Origin: Symbiodinium natans
Taxonomy: Eukaryota > Sar > Dinophyceae > Suessiales > Symbiodiniaceae
DNA: 64,000 bases
Assembly (NCBI GenBank): GCA_905221605.1
Contig: CAJNDS010001480.1
Span: 62,001-126,000 of the forward strand
Reading direction: 5' to 3'
A program made the translations under genes and the position numbers. Below are positions 1 through 12,253 of this stretch, one piece after another; position 1 is the stretch's first letter; every line of letters begins with the position of its first letter. The notes below the pieces were generated by a model. It saw nothing but the letters and a program-made list of their open reading frames with translations. It was not told the DNA's origin and did no database searches.

Positions 1-226
1 GGGTTTAGGGTTTAGGGTTTAGGGTTTTGGTTTTAGGGTTTAGGGTTTAGGGTTTAGGGTTTAGGGTTTAGGGTTTCATGTTTCATGTTTCTTTGGGGCT
101 TCCTTATGGCGCATCCCGAGTAGCTGGGTCCTGCGGTTGCCTCCGAGAGGCCGTGCCGTGAAGGCCCATGCATGGCGGGGGCTGTTTCTGAAAGGGGTTT
201 TAAGGTGTAGGGTTTAGGGTTTAGAG

Positions 227-262
227 TTGGGATATTCCCCCTTATACAAACAGTCCTTGAAT
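227..262. mobile_element. Family 2 element, one end only
   Basis: TTGGGATATTCCCCCTTATA and CAGTCC without a matching right end. The rest of 263-640 has no feature I can support. A similar lone end lies at 4098-4130. Confidence 0.6.
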
Positions 263-985
263 AATTAGGGAGTATAGGTTTCTGAAAGGGTTTTAAGATA
301 GCTAGGCACGTTGTTGAATATTGTTCAGGGGGTCTTAAGGCCCATCCTAGTAAGGCTTAGAGTCCTTAGGCCTATAATGCACTACATCCTGAACCATTTA
401 GGGCGCAGGGTATGTCGGTACCTTGGCAAGCCCTTATCGAACAGGAGTCCCCTCTGATGTCGAAGAGCCCCCGATGAGTTTAGATGCTGAGAGTCCAGAT
501 CGTTGTCGCTTCGCGTTCCTTCTGCTTTAGGAGGCACCCTGCACACGCCATGCGAGACATGCGTTGCGGTCTGCGCCAAGTTCCCCATTCCCACCCAGCC
601 CGCCCTGCCTTCAAACTCCAGACTGCAGTTTAGGGTTCAGGGTTAAACCCTCAACCCTAAAACCTAAACCCTAAACCCTAAAGAGGCGGTTTTGATCTCG
701 GGCACAACTTTGTGCCTCATTCGTCAACTAACGATCCTGGCCACATGTCTGAGCCCAGTGTTGAGATTGGTTGATGGCTGACTGTTTACTGTTCAGGTAT
801 TCAGATTTGGGGTTTAAGGGTTTAGGGGCTTGGGGCTTTCACGTCGCAACTGTGCCAGAAGCTAAGCCGGGTTGCCGTGGCGGAGGGGCCGGCAACGGCT
901 GGATTCACAGCCTACCTCCTGTACAGTCAACGTTCTAGTCTTTCGAGGCCTAGCATGACGAAAAAAGTTTCGCGTTTAGGGATGC

Positions 986-1090
986 ATGGGGAGTTCCCGA
1001 AATAGGGGTACCCTTTTTACGCCCCCACATCGAATAGCATGCCCCAGCCGGACCCCCCAAAAAGGTACCCCTATTCTGGGAACCCCCCAT
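986..1090. mobile_element. Family 5 TIR element
   Basis: ATGGGGAGTTCCCGAAATAG and GGGTACCCTTTTT are mirrored by AAAAAGGTACCCCTATTCTG and GGAACCCCCCAT, giving a ~105-bp near-palindrome. Confidence 0.78.
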
Positions 1091-2261
1091 GTGGCCTTTG
1101 GAATCTTATACAGTCAGCCATGAGCTCTGAAGCAGCTTAGGGTTTAGGGTTTAGGGTTTAGGGTTTAGGGTTTAGGGTTTAGGGTTTAGGGTTTAGGGTT
1201 TAGGGTTTAGGGTTGCTATGTACAAGCACTTCCTGATTTGCGCACTGGGTTGCTAGAATTATGTACAGTTCAGGGCTTGCCAGCTTCTTCCAGGCGGCCG
1301 AAGGTGTTGCGTGTAGGGTTTGGAGTTCACGGGTTCGTGTCCTTCGATCCATAAACGGAATGGGTCCCCGCCGTCGAGACAGGAGGTGTTGTTATTCGGA
1401 ATTTGTTTGGGTTTATGGGTTTATGGCAATGGGTTTAGGGTTTAGGGTTTAGAGTTCGGGTGTATAGGGTTGATAGGGCAAACCAAGACACGGATCCCCT
1501 CAGCAACCAGGCATCTGGAACATCCCTAAACCTTAAACCCCAAATTCCCTAAACCCTAAACCCCAAATTCCCGAAACCCCAAACCCTAAACCCTCAACCC
1601 TCAACGCTAGACCCTAAACCCCCCATTTCAATTTCCCTAAACCCTAAACCCTCAACCCTAAACCTGTCGATGGGTGGCGCTCAGCATGGCCCGAGCCTTC
1701 ATACTCGGGCAGCGTCCCACGTCGGCCAGATCCCTGGCCGCTCGCACGCTGGGAGGTGTTTTGTCTCCCCCCGCGCCTTGTCTTTGCCTTGGGTAGGGTT
1801 TAGGGTTTAGGGTTTAGGGTTTTGGGTTTGGGTTTTGGGTTTTGGGTTTAGGGTTTAGGGTTTAGGGTTTGGGGTTTAGCGTTTAGGTTCAATTCAGGGG
1901 AATGCAGACTCTTTTAATGGCAGGGGATACGGTAGCATTTGGCATGGGGTTTTGCTGGCTTTCCTGATGGTCCTGGGCTCATTGGTTATCCGCGTGACTG
2001 CACTTAAGACCTAGCCTAGCAGTGACAGCTGCCTGCATGGGCGAACCAGCACAGACACATTGGAGTTTTGGGCACCATTCGCAAGGAGAGGCACCTTTAC
2101 TATGCTAGCTGTACAAGTAGTTAAGGGACTAATAACCTAAATGATGGCACTTTCAGCTCAGAGTGGCCCCCCCCCTTAAACCCTAAACCCTAAACCCTAA
2201 ATCCCCCCCGGGGGTAAAACCCAAAAAAGCAAATCGCATTTTCCTCGGGGCGGCGTGTGCC

Positions 2262-2297
2262 ATGGCTGCTGCGGGTGGCGACGGCAAGGAGGCTCCG
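2262..2297 (+). CDS. Possible initiator exon
   Basis: GTGCCATGG gives a good start context; twelve codons read MAAAGGDGKEAP and end at a consensus GTGAGT donor. CCCTAAA repeats lie upstream and TTTAGGG/CTTAGGG repeats downstream. Which downstream exons belong is unknown. Confidence 0.5.
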
Positions 2298-2402
2298 GTG
2301 AGTGGCGCAGAAGGCGCCCTGGGTGATTGAGAACAAAGGGCCGAATGAGTAGTTAGGTTCACACTGCTGGGCTTGTCTTAGGCCTAAGGGTTTAGGGTTT
2401 AG

Positions 2403-2480
2403 GGTTTAGGGCTTAGGGCTTAGGGCTTAGGGCTTAGGGCTTAGGGCTTAGGGCTTAGGGCTTAGGGCTTAGGGCTTAGG
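2403..2480. repeat. 7-bp variant array (GGGCTTA)n
   Basis: About eleven uniform CTTAGGG units embedded in TTTAGGG repeats. Confidence 0.9.
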
Positions 2481-2490
2481 GTTTAGGCTA

Positions 2491-2587
2491 AGGGTAGTTG
2501 TATGGGCCCTTAATATGGTCCTTTACCCTCGTTCAAGGGTTCTGAAGTATGGGGACCCCTACTGAGGGACCGCGTAACTACCCCTAG
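2491..2587. mobile_element. Family 6 TIR element
   Basis: AGGGTAGTTGTATGGGCCC at left and GGACCGCGTAACTACCCCT at right, with shared AGGGTTCTGAAGTATG inside. Copies at 29935-30078 and 39689-39796. Confidence 0.65.
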
Positions 2588-3082
2588 AGCTTGGGTTTGG
2601 GGCGCACTTTTTTTGGGGTTTAGGGTTTAGGGTTTGGGTTTAGGGTTTTGGCTTTAGGGCCTCTTATGAGTCCAGGCTCTGCGTCTTTATGAAGTATGCT
2701 TAGCACACCAGGGAGGTCCAATCAACTAAGTCAACGCCCCCTGCAAAAGCAAAACTGTCCCTAAACCCTAAACCCTAAGCCCTGAGCCCTAAGCCTTAAG
2801 CCCTAAACCCTAAACCCTCACCAATCCCTAGACCTTGAAGCCCCAAACCCTGAGATTCAACAGATACACATGTGCAACAAACAAGCAAACCCTCAGACCT
2901 AAACCTTAAACCAACCGATTAAACAATTCGATAAAGGAAACATAACTCACCAAACAGGCGCTGAGTCGCAACCATGGTGTTTTCACAATGGGCTGCGATG
3001 ACGTCTGCGCTTGGTTTCCTGAAGCTAGCAACCTACAACTCCCGAAGCAATAAACCCTAAACCCTAAACCCCCTGAATCATC

Positions 3083-3129
3083 CCCGCCCTCAGGCACTGG
3101 CGACTCTGCGAAGAAGGCTGAAGAAAGGA
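3083..3129 (+). CDS. Exon-like island, unassigned
   Basis: After CCCTCAG the island reads either GTGDSAKKAEERIQS or, in phase with the 2262 exon, ALATLRRRLKKGF. Flanked by CCCTAAA before and TTTAGGG after. Confidence 0.35.
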
Positions 3130-3540
3130 TTCAAAGTTTAGGGTTTAGGGTTTTAGGGTTTAGGGTCCAGGGTCCAGGGTCCAGGGTCTAGGGTTTGGGG
3201 TTTAGGGTTTAGGGTTTGGGGTTTAGGCTCCAAAAGCTTTCTGAGTGTTGAGTAGGTAACCTTTTAGCCTATAACTAGGACCCAGAGTAGGCCCTTATTC
3301 CCTTTTTCTAGGCTCCTTTAGACCCACCCGCTTTTATTCTTAGGTCGCTCTTGGGTCTAGCAAGTTCCAAACGCCCTTGAAGTTTGACAAATGTAACCTT
3401 GTTTTCCTCTTTGCCAAACCCGCTAAACCCCTAAACCCCCTGAACCCTTAACCCCAAACCCTAAACCCTAAACCTCTTACCCCCCCTAAACCCTAAACCT
3501 CATAAACCCTAAAGCTTTCTCATCCCGGCTTTCCGGGAGC

Positions 3541-3664
3541 TACAGGGTGGGGCCCCCTAGTTATAAGTAGAGTTATAAGGGCCCTAAATCGGGTTATAAG
3601 GACCCTAAGTTAGGTTATAAGTCCCTTAACTACAGTTAGTATAGTAAGGGGGCCCCACCCTGTA
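3541..3664 (-). mobile_element. 124-bp TIR element (family 1), copy 1
   Basis: Ends CAGGGTGGGGCCCCC in inverted repeat with TA on both sides. Inside are about three 21-base units of the form TTATAACCYAAYTTAGGGYC. Non-autonomous; Tc1/mariner-like ends and TA target are inferred. Strand is defined relative to the copy at 6365. Confidence 0.9.
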
Positions 3665-4288
3665 GGGGTTCTTGGTGGGACTTCACTACAACTTTATCAC
3701 TTTGTAAGATTGGGGTTTAGGGTTCAGGGGGGACTGTGCTACAACGTTATCACTTTGTGAGTTTTTCGGGTTCCGCTAATCTCATATTCAAGGAGCCAAA
3801 CCCTAAACCCCCAACCCTAAACCCTAGACCCTAAACCCCAAAGCCTAAACCCTAAACCCTAAACCTTAAACTTTCTTGGGGGGTCGAAGAGCAACCAGGG
3901 GTCGGGTGTGGGCGGGTCGGCTCCAGGGGCTACGGAACTCTGAAGGTTTAGGGTGTAGGGTTTAGGGTTCAGGGTTTAGGGTTAGGGGATGTAGGGTTTA
4001 GGGTATAGGGTTTAGGGTTTCTTGGGGTTTGGGCTTTGGGTTTAGAATTTGGGCGTTTTGGGGTTTAGGGTTGATAAGGCTTTGGGGGTTTAGATTGGGA
4101 GGTTCCCCTTATACTACCTGTCCTCCCAAGTTTTGGAGCTCATTTTCCTTAGGGCTTGCCCCTAAACCCTAAACCCTAAACTCTAAACCCTAAACCCTAA
4201 ACCCTACACCCTACACCCTACACCCTAAATTGGCCCTAAAGCCTTTTCTGTAGGGTTTGCACTTTCGGGGGCATCCCGGCCATGGCAG

Positions 4289-4344
4289 GATGTCGATTCT
4301 GTCGCCTACCACCTGAGCATGGTTGATGGCACTGCCGCCCGGAC
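4289..4344 (+). CDS. Exon-like island, unassigned
   Basis: From CATGGCAG the frame reads DVDSVAYHLSMVDGTAART, running into a CCCTAAA array of about 130 bases. Confidence 0.45.
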
Positions 4345-4924
4345 ACTAAACCCTAAACCCTAAACCCCAAACCCTAAACCCTAAACCCTAAACCCTAAAC
4401 CCCAAACCCCAAACCCTAAACCCTAAACCCTAAACCCTAAACCCTAAACCCTAACCCTAAACCCTAAACCCTAAACCCTTGCATTTTTAACACCCACATA
4501 CTCCCCCAACTTGCACCATTGAGGCTTTGGATAGTCGGGCTTCTGTTTTGAATCCTGAAATCCAGCACCCTTAGCCTGATCTAGGGTTTAGGGTTTAAGG
4601 TTTAGGGCGAAATCCAGGACCCTTTAGGACCCGGAGTAGGCCCTTATTTTTTTGTTTCGGGCTTAGGTTCCGGTAAAGAAACTTTTGTACCTAGGTTCGG
4701 CCTCAGACCCTGAACCCTACATCTTTCCGCGCGAATCGGTCTTTCGGGTTCACGGCTTTTGGCATTGGATTTAGGATTGTCTAGGGTTTTGGGGGCTTAG
4801 GTTACGGGTTGTAATTCAATTCATGGGCCCAAGAATGCTGAACCCTGAGCATCACCGCACGAAGCAGAGGAGACCACGCTGAGCTTGAGCCCAACTGCTT
4901 CCATTTATGATGCCTGTGTTGCAG

Positions 4925-4951
4925 CGGCTGCGTGGAAAGGTCTACACCCAG
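4925..4951 (+). CDS. 27-base micro-exon
   Basis: TGTTGCAG, nine codons RLRGKVYTQ, then GTCAGA. Both splice borders are present and the length is a multiple of three. Confidence 0.45.
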
Positions 4952-5401
4952 GTCAGATCAGGCGGGATAGGGTTTAGAGTTTTGGGTTTAGGGTTTAGGG
5001 GCTAGGGTTTAGGGTTTAGGGGTACCCTAGACCTTCAGCACATGTCGAATCCCGGCCTTCTAGACATTTGGTCTCTATGGGGCCATACCAACCCTCGACC
5101 CTTCACGCCCTAAACCCTGAACCCTAAACCCTAAACCAAAAGACCACTCGACGGCTTTACGACCCTACGAGTACCCTTTAGGAAAGCCATAACCCTTAAA
5201 ACCTAAACAAAACTCTACACCGTCCACTTACACCCAAACCCAAATGCCCTACACCCTCCGAGACCCTAAACCCTAAGCCCTAAACCCTCAACCCTCAACC
5301 CTCAACCAAAACCCTAAACCCTAAACCCTAAACCCTCAACCCTCAGCCCTCAGCCCTCAGCCCTCAGCCCTCAGCCCTCAGTCCCAAGCCCGACCAACCA
5401 G

Positions 5402-5460
5402 GCTCGTGGTGCAAGGCCAAGTGCAACCGCTTCTTGGCGGCCCAGTGCCAGCCTTTGCCT
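5402..5460 (+). CDS. Exon-like island, Cys-containing
   Basis: After CCAACCAG the frame reads SWCKAKCNRFLAAQCQPLP. The Cys spacing hints at a small metal-binding segment but is not diagnostic. Confidence 0.4.
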
Positions 5461-5613
5461 TTTTTTCTTGGGTTCTGGGTTCTCTTTTTAAGTACCCCGC
5501 CACCCAACAAAGGGATGAGGGTTTAGGGTGAAGGGGTACGCCTAAACCCGAAACCCTAAACCCTAAACCCTAAACCCTAAACCCTAAACCCTAAACCCTA
5601 CTTCCAATATGGT

Positions 5614-5697
5614 CACTGCCAAGGCTTCCGCACTGTCGCAAAACGCATCTGCGGGAAGCTGCAGGCGCGGTACAACCGGGAGGGCTCAGCGGCGTAG
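5614..5697 (+). CDS. Possible C-terminal exon
   Basis: Reads HCQGFRTVAKRICGKLQARY then NREGSAA and a TAG stop. CCCTAAA upstream, TTTAGGG downstream. It follows the Cys-containing island at 5402 and may be its continuation. Confidence 0.45.
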   Translation, partial: HCQGFRTVAKRICGKLQARYNREGSAA

Positions 5698-6364
5698 CAC
5701 CCTGAATATGGGGTGTTTTCGGGGGTTTGGGTTTAGGGTTTAGGGTTTATAGGGTTTAGGGTTTAGGGTTTAGGGTTTAGGGGTTAGGGCTTAGGGTTTA
5801 GGGTTTAGGGTTTAGGGTTTAGGGGTTTGGGTTTAGGGTTTGGGGTTTAGGGTTCCCCTGCAACCCCCCAAACCCCAATGCCAAAACCCCAATCCCCAAA
5901 CCCTAATGAGACTTTGCAAAGTTGCGGGTTCATTCCACAGGGCTCTGGTCCTTGGGTGGAGCAGGTTGTACCGTGAGGGTAGAGCTGAGCAGGGCTCCCC
6001 TAAACCTTTAAACCCTAAACCCTAAACCCTAAACCCAAATAGCTAACGGTCGTCTGGGGCTTTAGGGCTCAGGTTTCAGGGAACTCAGTTCTTACCTTCA
6101 CGTGTTTTTGCCACGGAAGGCCTCCTGAGCACCGAGCTGAGCCCTAAACCCGATAGGTTTAGGGTTTAGGGTTTAGGGTTTAGGGTTGAGGGTTTACCCT
6201 AAACCCTAAAACCCTCAGCCCACATTGACTGAACATCGACTTGAGGCCAAGTCCCTACCTCAAGTAACCTCGACGCCCTTCCCTGCGCACAGCGGTACTC
6301 GATAAAACGGTTCTAAGGGGCCATTGGCTGGCATCATTTAGAAGGGTATACATTACAAAAAGCC

Positions 6365-6488
6365 TACAGGGTGGGGCCCCCTTACTATACTAACTGTAGT
6401 TAAGGGACTTATAACCTAACTTAGGGTCCTTATAACCCAATTTAGGGCCCTTATAACTCTACATATAACTAGGGGGCCCCACCCTGTA
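6365..6488 (+). mobile_element. 124-bp TIR element (family 1), copy 2
   Basis: Same ends, length and TA flanks as copy 1 in the opposite orientation. Confidence 0.9.
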
Positions 6489-6905
6489 GTTTTATTTTTT
6501 AGGCACGTGCGAACCAGGATCTATATAATTAAACCGTAGGTCTTGGCTACGAATGAGGGCTCCCCCGAAGTATAGCTCCTCAAGCAGTAGTGTGGCTCTA
6601 GTATACCTGCGAGCTCGGTAGGGTTGAATTGGGGTTTAGGGTTTAGGGTTTAGGGTTTAGGGTTTAGGGTTTAGGGTTTAGGGTTTAGGGTTTAGGGTTT
6701 AGGGTTTAGGGAAGCACTGAGTCTAGGAAGTGTAGGTGTATGCTTGAATAGAAAGCCAAGCAGGCAGGACTCCTATCCCCTAACGCTCCAGAAGCCCTAC
6801 CACTTACGGTTGGTTAGTAGAGAATGATATATCCCCTTTAAGGGATTCTACAGGGTACCTCATTCCCTCATGCCCTACTAACAGTAAGACCACCTGCCTC
6901 GGCAG

Positions 6906-6968
6906 GCGGCATCACGGATTTGTTGGCCGTGCTGCTTGGCCAACCGAGGTTGATGTCCTTGTATCAAG
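6906..6968 (+). CDS. Exon-like island, unassigned
   Basis: From TCGGCAG the frame reads GITDLLAVLLGQPRLMSLYQ, ending at a GTCACC donor. Confidence 0.4.
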
Positions 6969-7510
6969 GTCACCCTGAATCTGGTTGAGGGTTTAGGGTT
7001 TAGGGATTAGGGATTAGGGCTCGGGGTAGCTCAGGGCCGCAGCTTACTCTGTGCCACCGTGTATGCGAGGTGTCGTGTGCCTACGTAAGCTACTGGAGAG
7101 CAAATTACCTCTCATGCTTGTCCATCCCCTGTCAAGTACTCCGAACCCGAACCACCTCACCCTAAACCCTAAACCCTAAACCCTAAACCCTAAACCCTAA
7201 ACCCAAACCCCAAACCCTTAATTCCTAAACCCTAAACCCTAAACCCTAAACGCTAAACCCTAAACCCCAATCCCTAAATTTGCTGTAACCTTAGATCCCC
7301 TTGGAGCAGGCTTCAAGAGCCTACTGAAATCCCGAAGCTCCTCAACCCCGAAGTCAGGACGTAGGTCCTAAACTGCTTAAGGCTTGAGGGATTCAGGGTT
7401 TAGGGTTTTCAGCTCCACAAAACCCCAAACCCTAAACCCCAAGACCTAAACCCTCAACCCCAAGACCTAAACCCTAAACCCCAAACCCTAAACCAACCAG
7501 AAACCCCAAG

Positions 7511-7612
7511 GATATCGCGGACCTACTTCCTGGGGGCCGGCACTGGGCCGCTGGCAACGAAGTGCACCTCGACACAGCTCCTCAGCTGGCCACTATTCCC
7601 GAAACCCTGTTG
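7511..7612 (+). CDS. Exon-like island, unassigned
   Basis: From CCCCAAG the frame reads DIADLLPGGRHWAAGNEVHL then DTAPQLATIPETLL. CCCTAAA upstream, TTTAGGG downstream. Confidence 0.45.
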
Positions 7613-8337
7613 GGTATAGGGTTTAGGCACGTGCACTCAAGCACGGCCCAAAGGGGTTTAGGGTTTAGGGTTTAGGGTTTAGGGTTTAGGGTTTAGGGTT
7701 TAGGGTTTAGGGTCTATAGGATTTAGTGTTTAGGCTCGTCTGTAACCTTTTGCTCGAACTTTGGGGTCACATAAATCCCTTTCAAACCCGCAGTGAACCT
7801 ATTTCCTCTTGGATATCTCAGCCCCTTTGTCTAGCTAGGCCATGGAGCCAGCACCAACAATTTGCGTTTTATTGTTTTGTGCTTTGGGTTGGGATGTTTA
7901 GGTCTGATAGGGAGGCAGTGCTGCCATGTCTGAGCTGATATGAAGTGTCTCTCCCCTTGTTCTTGGTCTTGATCGTTTCTTCCTTTCACGGTTTAGGGTT
8001 TAGGGTTTAGGGTTTAGGGTTTAAGGTTTAGGGTTTAGGGTTTAGGGTTTAGGGTTTAGGGTTTGTTTTTTCCTCTTCTTCCTTGTCTTCGGTCCGAAAA
8101 CCGTGCCCATGTTAGGAGATCCGGGTGGCTCCTGGACTACCCCTTTGCCGGCTTGATAGGGTTTAGGGTTTAGGCTTTAGGGTTTAGGGTTTAGGGTTTA
8201 GGGTTTAGGGTTTAGGGCTTTTCATGCGTTTTGTTTGAAGGGAGTTGGCGGCTTCCATCAGGATTCCGGGCGTACCGGGGTCTTGAAAGGAGGCCTGCCT
8301 GTAGGACTGCGCCCTGAACCCCGAACCCTGCCTGAAC

Positions 8338-8464
8338 CCTAAACCCTAAACCCTAACCCCTAAACCCTAAACCCTAAACCCTAAACCCTAAACCCTAAAC
8401 CCTAAACCCTAAACCCTAAACCCTAAACCCTAAACCCTAAACCCTAAAGCCTAAACCCTAAACC
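8338..8464. repeat. Long CCCTAAA array
   Basis: About 17 consecutive units, one of the longest in the left third. Confidence 0.95.
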
Positions 8465-8466
8465 GC

Positions 8467-8530
8467 CCAGCCTTTGGACCAAGAGGCCAAGGCATCCAAA
8501 TCCACAGCCCTGGGCCCGGGGCCAGGACAC
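8467..8530 (+). CDS. Exon-like island, unassigned
   Basis: Reads QPLDQEAKASKSTALGPGPG then H and stop, between a long CCCTAAA array and TTTAGGG repeats. Confidence 0.3.
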
Positions 8531-8978
8531 TAAAGAGGGTCGCAAAGCAGATTTTGGCGGTTTAGGCTTTAGGGTTTAGGGTTTAGGGTTTAGGGTTTAG
8601 GCTTTAGGGTTTAGGCTTTAGGGTTTAGGGCAAAACAGATCCGGATGGCTCCTTGACCGCCCCTTTGTTAAAGGGAACGAATGGTTTCGAGTCAATCGGG
8701 AGTCCGGGTTTACCGGGGCCTTGGCAAAAACAAACCCTAATTCCAAAATGCCGGATATCGGGAACGATTTCACTTTAAAGAGGGTCCCGCTCACTGTGAC
8801 CTGAATAGCCCGGCAGGCTCGACCTTTAAAGAGGGCCCCCCCCCCCCCACTCAACAGGGTCCAACATGAAACCCTTACCGGCCCAGTTGATCTGGGGTTC
8901 AGCACCCTAACTAAACCCTAAGACCCTAAGACGCTCCGACCCTCAGACCATAAGACCGCCCCAAGACCCTACGACCCT

Positions 8979-9103
8979 ACAGGGTGGGAACCCCTTACTA
9001 TACTAACTGTAGTTATAAGGGACTTATAACCTAACTTAGGGTCCTTATAACCCAATTTAGGGCCCTTACAACTCTACTTATAACTAGGGGCCCCCACCCT
9101 GTA
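8979..9103 (+). mobile_element. TIR element (family 1), copy 3
   Basis: Inserted in a CCCTAAGA-type repeat; removing the element and one TA restores CCCTAAGACCC. Confidence 0.9.
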
Positions 9104-9489
9104 AGACCCAAAGACCCTACGACCCTGAGACCCTAAGAGCCTCAACCCTTGCTGAGCCGTCAGGTTCGAGCATTATCCATCTTCCGCGCTCCTTGGGCCC
9201 TACTTTAAAGCTCTAGTTCAATATGCTTGCTTCTTGCTTTTTTGTCCTAGAACTGCTCTGGGGTGTAGGGTCTAGGGTTGAGGCTTTAGGGTTTTTTCCC
9301 TGGAAGTGCTCTAAGTTCGAGGCGTTAAGGTCCACTTGCGGTCCCGAAGCCCACAAGCCCTTCAATCCAAGAGCGTAGAGGCCTTAGACTCGTACACCCT
9401 AAACCCTAAACCCTAAACCCCAAACCCTAAACCCTAAACCCTCAGCCCTTGACCAAACACTGAGCCTTCCACCGTGGTGACCTCTCTAG

Positions 9490-9553
9490 CCCTATCCCCT
9501 GATGTGGTCACCTACTGGGCTCGCGGGTTTGAGAAGCAGAGCATTTCTTCAAG
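9490..9553 (+). CDS. Exon-like island, unassigned
   Basis: Reads LSPDVVTYWARGFEKQSISS, then the telomeric unit GGGTTTAG as possible donor. CCCTAAA upstream. Confidence 0.4.
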
Positions 9554-10043
9554 GGTTTAGGGTTTAGGGAATTGTTTATGGATTTATAGGGTTTGGGGTT
9601 TCCAAGGTTTACAGGGTGTAAAGGGGCTACGTAGGGTGCGAAATAAAGGCTTAGGGTTTCTAGGGGTGTAAAGGGCCCAGGGTGCAAATTCCTGGTTTAG
9701 GGTTTAGGGTGTGCTTGCTTCGATGCTGGCAGAGTCAATGCGACGCACCGTGGAGTTTAGGGTTAGGGTTTGCGGCACTATGGGTGTACCCATGTCAGGG
9801 TGTTAAGGGTTCAGGGTTGATTTGGTACCTCGCTTACCATCCTTTTAATTCAGGGGACGTCATGAGGGAACATGTTTCAGAAGGTTGTGATGCTGACCAT
9901 TTGCCCATGTGCTTCGGAGTTCAGGGAGTTTAGTTCGCCTGAGGTACAAGGTCAGGGGTACCCCCTATACACCCATAAACCTTACAAACCCTAAACCCTA
10001 AACCCTAAACCCTAAACCCTAAACACCTGTAGGTATCTTGCAG

Positions 10044-10109
10044 ACGAGCCGGTCGCTGAGCCTGCTGAGATCAAGATGGAGCTTTGCGAAGGGCAGCGCG
10101 TTGAGGCAG
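10044..10109 (+). CDS. Exon-like island, unassigned
   Basis: From CTTGCAG the frame reads EPVAEPAEIKMELCEGQRVE then A, ending at GTGGTC. Acidic and probably a linker. Confidence 0.5.
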
Positions 10110-10135
10110 GTGGTCCAAAGGAAGGCGTCATGTTC

Positions 10136-10247
10136 CTAGGATGCCCAGTAGTACCCTTATTCCCTTTTTGGTAGGTTTAGGTTCCCTTATAAGCCCCTTT
10201 AGGCAAAAAAGGGCACCCTTTTTCATCCTAGGTTACTGGGCAACCTA
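10136..10247. mobile_element. Family 11 TIR element (CCTAGGATGCCCAG)
   Basis: CCTAGGATGCCCAGTAGTAC at left and ATCCTAGGTTACTGGGCAAC at right, inner arms AGGGT/ACCCT rich. Confidence 0.75.
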
Positions 10248-11660
10248 GGTTCTGCCAGACGCGACTCAAGCCGAAAAGCATAGTTTCCTAAGCTTTCCGT
10301 TCATGTTGCCACATGTCTTTTTTTAAAGCTCAACTTAAAGAAGGTGTTTTGACTCAAGTTAATCCCATACCTTTGATGTCGCTGCGTCTTCACATAGGCT
10401 ACGCAGCCACCATAAAAGCCATAAAAGTGCTGATGCCAAGCTCCTGATGGCAACCCTCTCTTCCGAAACCTGAAGGGGACTGCCTGAGCCCTGAGTCCCC
10501 CTAAGTAAACCTTAAGCCCTCAACCCAAAAACTCACAACCCCTAAACCCTTAGAAGCCTAAACCCCTAAATCCTAAACTTAAACCCCAAACCCTAAACCC
10601 TAAACCCTAAACCCTAAACCCTAAACCCTAAACCCTAAACCCTAAACCCTAAACCCTAAACCCTTAGGGTTCCGAACCTGCCGGCCGGGCCAAGGCGAGA
10701 TGGTGATTCTGTGGGCCTGTGCCCTTCCCTTACTGGGCGCATTCTCATGCGCGTCTTTCTGCAGATGCTTGGTTCAGGTTTAGGGTTTTCGGTTTAGGGT
10801 TTAGGGTTTAGGGTTTAGGGTTTAGGGTTTAGGGTTTAGGGTTTAGGGTTAGGGTTTAGGGTTTAGTTTAGGGTATAGTTTAGGGTTTAGGGTTTAGGGT
10901 TTAGGGGGCATGGTGTAGAGTTTCAGGTTTCGGTTTTCGGGTTTAAGGTAACACCCCTTTCTTTTGTTCCTTGGGGCTTTACGGGTTGCGGGTTGGGGGG
11001 GGGGGTTCAGGGTTTAAACCCTAGATACCCTAAACCCTAACCCCTAAACCCTAGACCATCCCAAGCCCAAAGCAGCAACCCCTTCTTGTGGCGGTACTTT
11101 CACGGGATCGAAGAAAGGCAAAATTAAAGGAGACTACCAACCTGATCCCCAAAAAGCCTGGAAACCAAAAAGCCTAGGGTTTCGGGTTTGGGGTTTAGGG
11201 TTTAGGGTTCAGGGTTCCAGGGTTTAGGGTCTCTTTCCTGAACCCCTGGGAGCCTAGGAAACACGAGTGGGCATGTGGGATCGGAGCCGGAACTATGGAT
11301 ACCAATCTGTCGCAAGATCCAGATTCCAGACTGCTCTGGAAAGCTTTGTTTTGTGGAGTTTGGGGTTTAGGGTTTAGGGTTTAGGGTTCAGGGTCTAGGG
11401 AGCTACCCTAAACCCTAAACCCTACACCCCATGTGCACCTTAAACGATTCGCATCTCTCCACTTCACCCGAGTTGAGGCTTAGCGGTTCTTAGCAAGGAA
11501 TTCGGAGTTCGGCACCCCATATAACCCCTTAAAGGGTAGTATTGGGTTTAGGGTTTAGGGTTTAGGGTTTAGCTTTTAGGGTTTAGGGTTTAGGGTTTAG
11601 GAAATACAGAAGGATGTCTCCACTTCCCTGCTAAGAACTCTAGTAGCATGAGCCCTGGCA

Positions 11661-11768
11661 CCTAAACCCTAAACCCTAAACCCTAAACCCTAAACCCTAA
11701 ACCCTAAACCCTAAACCCTAAACCCTAAACCCTAAACCCTAAACCCTAAACCCTAAACCCTAAACCCT
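11661..11768. repeat. Long CCCTAAA array
   Basis: About 15 perfect units, upstream of duplicated island copy A. Confidence 0.95.
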
Positions 11769-11801
11769 ACACACTTTGAGGAATACCAAAAACATTTTCT
11801 C

Positions 11802-11901
11802 GGCCTCTACCATGGCGGCGGCTCCCGAAATGTCTGCGCGTACGCGTCGAGGACGCACCGAACCTCCAACGGCTGGGACCGTGATCAGAGGCTTTTTGGG
11901 A
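11802..11901 (+). CDS. Exon-like island, copy A of a duplicated pair
   Basis: Reads STMAAAPEMSARTRRGRTEP then PTAGTVIRGFLG. A homologous island at 12608-12785 keeps the same frame. Here CTCTACC occurs once with no repeat in it, so this copy is the uninterrupted form. Confidence 0.45.
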
Positions 11902-12070
11902 CTAGGGTTTAGGGTTTAGGGTTTAGGGTTTAGGGGTTGTGTCTGAGCTGTCACGACCTTCAGGCGCACACGCGCAATTTCACAAACACTACGCGAAGGG
12001 CCTGTACATACTTACGGACTCTGTCCTGGAACCCTAAACCCTAAACCCTAAACCCTAAACCCTGAGTAAA

Positions 12071-12253
12071 GTTCATATGGTCATTTCTCTAAAGTAGGGT
12101 CCCGTTTGGGTGTTACTGTTCTAAGGGCGCCCCAATTTTTTAGGGTTAACCCTAAACCCTAAACCCTAAACCCTATATAAACCCTAAACCCCTAAACCCT
12201 AAACCCTAAACCCCAAAAAAGGGACCATCATTTTGAGAACTGACCATATCAGC
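12071..12253. mobile_element. TIR element (family 12) with telomeric interior
   Basis: ATATGGTCATTTCTCTAAAG and GGTCCC at left are mirrored by GGGACCATC and TTTGAGAACTGACCATAT at right; the middle is a CCCTAAA array. Confidence 0.65.

Noticed and set aside
1-80. Left edge as a true chromosome end
   Set aside because: The array reads TTTAGGG left to right, so the G-strand points into the window; a left telomere would read CCCTAAA. Equivalent arrays recur throughout.
8618-8905. 95-codon minus-strand frame
   Set aside because: No splice context, crosses repeat and a C run, no family resemblance; coding sense elsewhere is on the plus strand.
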